Source of the DNA: Eubacteriales Family XIII. Incertae Sedis bacterium
GTDB taxonomy: Bacteria > Bacillota > Clostridia > Peptostreptococcales > Anaerovoracaceae
Length of the DNA stretch: 8,499 bases
Direction of reading: 5' to 3'
Assembly (NCBI GenBank): GCA_031263875.1
Contig: JAISEX010000170.1
Location: 1 to 8,499 of the forward strand
Shown here: positions 6,046 through 8,499 of the stretch, one piece after another
Numbering within the stretch: position 1 is the stretch's first letter
Layout of the letters: every line of letters starts with the position of its first letter
Notes under the pieces: model-generated
What the model was told of the DNA's origin: nothing
The model's input: only the letters and a program-made list of their open reading frames with translations
Database searches by the model: none
Translations under genes and position numbers: made by a program

Positions 6046-6174
6046 CATGTTTTTGTGAAAAGATGTGCGGAATCGCATACAAAGGTGCAAGAAATAGAAC
6101 CCGGCGCGCGCATCCTTCCCCTGCCGTGTCGCGCCATTCCGACCCTGTCCCGAAATCCAAAAACTCGTGTCATT
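6046..6174. other. Spacer between the two MITE copies, no gene seen
   Basis: This 129-bp stretch is clearly richer in G+C than the elements on either side. It holds no convincing reading frame and only a minor TGCG/CGCA hairpin near its left end. It could be the original intergenic DNA or a remnant of a gene. Confidence 0.5.
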
Positions 6175-6295
6175 AGAGTTGTAACGAAATTAAAATTAAA
6201 TACATCAAGCATAAACCATTATGGCTTAAATTCAATCTGATTTGCGATCAACTTATTGACATAATATGGAAAACGGCTAATTTCGTTACAACTCT
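6175..6295. mobile_element. MITE-like element, copy 2 (121 bp)
   Basis: It has perfect 18-bp terminal inverted repeats, AGAGTTGTAACGAAATTA at 6175-6192 and its complement at 6278-6295. The ends can be read as TA-GAG...CTC-TA, consistent with the TA target duplication of IS630/Tc1-mariner elements; an ATT on each side is an alternative 3-bp duplication. The interior is A/T-rich and non-coding. It starts exactly 250 bp after copy 1. Confidence 0.8.
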
Positions 6296-6336
6296 ATTGC
6301 GAGGAGCGCTAGCGACGAATCAATCCAGAAACCATT

Positions 6337-6374
6337 AAGAAAGAGGCCGCACATTTCTGCGCAGCCCCTCTCTT
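6337..6374 (-). terminator. Hairpin terminator of the mosaic surface protein gene
   Basis: The minus-strand RNA forms a 17-bp stem with four G-U pairs and a GAAA loop (6357-6354), starting about 30 nt after the TAA stop at 6407-6409. The 3' strand is pyrimidine-rich (CCUCUUUCUU), but there is no long free U-tract. It also shields this gene from read-through into the MITE region. Confidence 0.65.
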
Positions 6375-6406
6375 ACTCATGCGTCATATACTTTGTTTCG
6401 TGCGGC

Positions 6407-8499
6407 TTAGCTCACCCAAACTCCGTTTGTTTTGAATGAATAAACTTTGCCGCTGATGGTCTGTTTCCCGGTCAGCATTTTGCCGTTTCCGGAAAGGTAA
6501 TACCAATTCCCGTCGATGTCGTGAAGCCACTTGCCCCAAACCATCGCGCCATTTCCGGCGAGGTAATACCAATTGCCATCATCTTTTACCCAGCCGGTTT
6601 TCATGGCGCCGTTTCCGGCGAGGTAGTACCATGCTTTGTAATTACTATCGTAAATCCAACCGGTCTGCATAATGCCGTCAGCGTTCAGGTAATACCACGC
6701 GTCGTCGTAGAACCAGCCGGTTTGCGCAACGCCACTGGCGAGGTATTTCCACACGCCATCATCATACACCCAACCGTCCGTTACCGTCGGATTCGTGGGA
6801 TCGCCGCCGGTGCCTTGCGGATCATCCGCATAGGTCGCCGTTACGGTAACCGCTTTATCGGGCATGGTGAAGCTCGTTTGCGTGCTGTTCGCATTCGCGA
6901 AGATCACCCCATCGTTTGTCGTCCAGGTATCGAAAACTTTGCCTTCTGCCGCTGCGTTTGCGGTGATGGTTACGGTCGCACCTTCTTCAAACAAGCCGCT
7001 GCCCGTGCCGCCTGCTACGGTTACGACGTAGGTCGTGGGCGGGGTTACGGGGGCGAGTTTGTAGACAGCCGTTACCGTTACCGCTTCGGCGGGCATGGTA
7101 AAGGTGGTTTCCGGGCTGGTCGCGCTTGCGAAGTCTACGTTTTCATCATCGCTCGTCCACGTGACAAAGACCTGTCCGCTCGGAACTTGAGCGGTAATGC
7201 TGACAGTTTCGTCTTCTTCATACGAACCGCTTCCCGCGCCGCCTGTTACCGTTACCGCATAGGTCGCGTTCACGGTAAAGGTGACGTCTTCCATTATCAC
7301 CGTTCCGTTGTAGGCGACGGTAATAGTCGCGGTATGCGTTCCGACGCCGAGTCCGGCTTTCGGCTGAACCGTCCACGTGGTAATCGAACCGTCGATTGGG
7401 CCGACCGTATCACCGGAGCCGCCGATTACAAAGTCCGCATTTCCCGGTACCGTAACGCCGGTAATTGCCGCCGCGCTGTTGCCGCTGTTCGTTATCGTGA
7501 TGGGCAAAGCGCCGGGGCTTTCGGTGTAGGTGTCCTTTACGGATTCGAATGTGGGAACGGTTACGGTGAGATTCGCTCCGGACTCGACGGTTACCTCGGC
7601 TGGCAGGCTCGCAAAGGATTCTTCCTCAACCGCCGCGACGCGCACCAGATAGTCGCCTGCCGGAACGGTGATCGCGCCCTCAGTGAGCATCTGACCGGTA
7701 ACGGCTGTCCAACCGGTGGCTTCCGCATCGTCTAGTTTATATTCCATGTCCGTATCAACGCCGGTAATTTTCCCGTCGTTTGCGCCGGCAACGGTTTCAT
7801 TTACACTCTCTATTTCGGGTGTTTCCGGTCGCGCGGGAATGGTGATGCCGCTCTGCGGGTCGCTATCCGCAACGCTGTCCGCGCCCATTCTCGTAATGGA
7901 AAGCGATACCTCGTCCATCCACGCCGCCGGGATTTCGTAGTTTCCTTCCGAATCCGCAGTATCTTCGCTATCATTGAATGAATACGTCGCGTTCGGTGCC
8001 AATCCCGTTAGCGTTTCGTTCGCATAATCGATAGCAGCGTTTGGCGTTGCCCATCGGTAATTTGCGGTAACGGTGGTCGCGTTCGCGGGCATGGTGAAGG
8101 TGGCTTCAGCGCTCGTGGCGTTTGGACTGAAACTTCCGCCATTAGTGGTCGTCCATTTGTCGAACACCTGCCCGTCCGGAGGATCATTCGCGGTAATGCT
8201 GACCGACGCGCTATCTTCATACGGACTGCCGGCTGTGTTATCCGTGCCGCTTTCCACCGTCAGGGTGTAAGGGAGATTTAACCATAAAGCGGGCCGCACG
8301 CCACGCGAATTTGTGACACTAGTATCATTGAGGCCGCCTGTCGAGAGACCGACGTCAGAAGCACCACCCGCATTCGTACCGTACGAAGGCGAACGGAGCC
8401 ACCAGTAACTCGACGTGCCACCCGTCGGAGACGTTATATAGACTGCTTTCCGGGCGTTGTCATCGGCAAAGATAACGGTATTTCCATTCGTGCGCTGTT
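6407..8499 (-). CDS. Large mosaic surface protein, 5' end outside the window: DUF6273, InlB-type B-repeats, Ig-like modules, wall-binding repeats
   Basis: The frame is open to the window edge (first full codon 8497), giving 696 visible residues; a GTG at 8299 is internal, not a start. In order: the end of a DUF6273 domain with WWLRSP (32-37) and the closing RGVRPALWLNL (65-75); a divergent InlB B-type repeat at 77-147; an Ig-like segment at about 149-221; a module starting PETPEIESVNETV at about 224-306; a beta-rich anchor-D-like module at about 310-411; two more B-type repeats at 413-479 and 490-556, each with an FTMP motif before the last strand; a short linker; and six choline-binding-type repeats at 572-696. 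It is expected to be exported and held non-covalently on the wall, though the signal peptide would lie outside the window. DUF6273 has no settled function, so adhesion or polysaccharide binding is inference. The last four wall repeats align with those of the next gene. Confidence 0.92.
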   Translation of the reverse strand, partial: QRTNGNTVIFADDNARKAVYITSPTGGTSSYWWLRSPSYGTNAGGASDVGLSTGGLNDTSVTNSRGVRPALWLNLPYTLTVESGTDNTAGSPYEDSASVSITANDPPDGQVFDKWTTTNGGSFSPNATSAEATFTMPANATTVTANYRWATPNAAIDYANETLTGLAPNATYSFNDSEDTADSEGNYEIPAAWMDEVSLSITRMGADSVADSDPQSGITIPARPETPEIESVNETVAGANDGKITGVDTDMEYKLDDAEATGWTAVTGQMLTEGAITVPAGDYLVRVAAVEEESFASLPAEVTVESGANLTVTVPTFESVKDTYTESPGALPITITNSGNSAAAITGVTVPGNADFVIGGSGDTVGPIDGSITTWTVQPKAGLGVGTHTATITVAYNGTVIMEDVTFTVNATYAVTVTGGAGSGSYEEDETVSITAQVPSGQVFVTWTSDDENVDFASATSPETTFTMPAEAVTVTAVYKLAPVTPPTTYVVTVAGGTGSGLFEEGATVTITANAAAEGKVFDTWTTNDGVIFANANSTQTSFTMPDKAVTVTATYADDPQGTGGDPTNPTVTDGWVYDDGVWKYLASGVAQTGWFYDDAWYYLNADGIMQTGWIYDSNYKAWYYLAGNGAMKTGWVKDDGNWYYLAGNGAMVWGKWLHDIDGNWYYLSGNGKMLTGKQTISGKVYSFKTNGVWVS

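Noticed and set aside
5897..6160. 87-codon minus-strand frame across MITE copy 1
   Set aside because: It spans the element's inverted repeats and the -35 box of the promoter, so it is an accidental open frame.
5925..6295. CRISPR-like or attC-like reading of the repeated elements
   Set aside because: There are only two long copies with terminal inverted repeats and diverged centres. No short identical repeats with regular spacers and no integron core sites are seen.
6521..7735. 404-codon open frame on the plus strand opposite the mosaic surface protein
   Set aside because: It is fully antisense to a gene with clear domains and repeats. Its product is Arg/Gly/Tyr-rich without recognisable motifs, as expected of a mirror frame in G+C-rich repeated DNA.

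Overview
The window carries four protein genes, all read from the minus strand, in a G+C-rich Gram-positive background. The Gram-positive call rests on four things: a consensus sigma-70/A-type promoter, strong purine-rich ribosome binding sites, two secreted proteins ending in choline-binding-type (cell-wall-binding) repeats, and a third exported protein ending in a sorting-signal-like tail. The mix of an actinobacterial-style FADTG/LAxTG-like tail with DUF6273 and InlB-type B-repeats would suit a gut or oral anaerobe of the Coriobacteriia or the Clostridia. That placement is inference; there is no rRNA or marker gene here.

Layout in the direction of transcription (right to left). (1) 8499-6407 is the 3' part of a large mosaic surface protein. 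It has the end of a DUF6273 domain, three InlB B-type repeats, two or three Ig-like modules and six wall-binding repeats, and it is followed by a 17-bp hairpin terminator candidate. (2) 6295-5925 holds two 121-bp copies of a MITE-like element with 18-bp terminal inverted repeats, in the same orientation and 129 bp apart. (3) 5923-5707 is a promoter (TTGACA-N16-TATAAT) lying directly against MITE copy 1, followed by an operator-like cluster of 9-mers and a structured leader of about 180 nt. (4) 5706-3376 is a secreted protein with two thioredoxin-like domains, only one of which keeps a cysteine, then an Ig-like domain and five wall-binding repeats that match those of the upstream protein in order. 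(5) 3375-2772 is non-coding, with hairpins, a short direct repeat, a 20-bp palindrome and, next to the following gene, a leader whose ends can pair over 12 bp and bury the Shine-Dalgarno sequence. (6) 2771-1341 is a dicarboxylate/amino-acid:cation symporter of the cystine (TcyP-like) type. (7) 1226-117 is an exported Ser-rich protein with a calcium-loop-like motif, one Ig-like domain and a C-terminal membrane/sorting segment.

Taken together this is a cell-surface locus. Two wall-bound proteins share one anchoring cassette, a third surface protein may be sortase-attached or membrane-anchored, and an amino-acid (possibly cystine) importer sits between them. The observations most worth following are the two leader RNAs, above all the one that can sequester the transporter's ribosome binding site, and the MITE pair next to the promoter. 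No phage, CRISPR, tRNA or rRNA features were seen.
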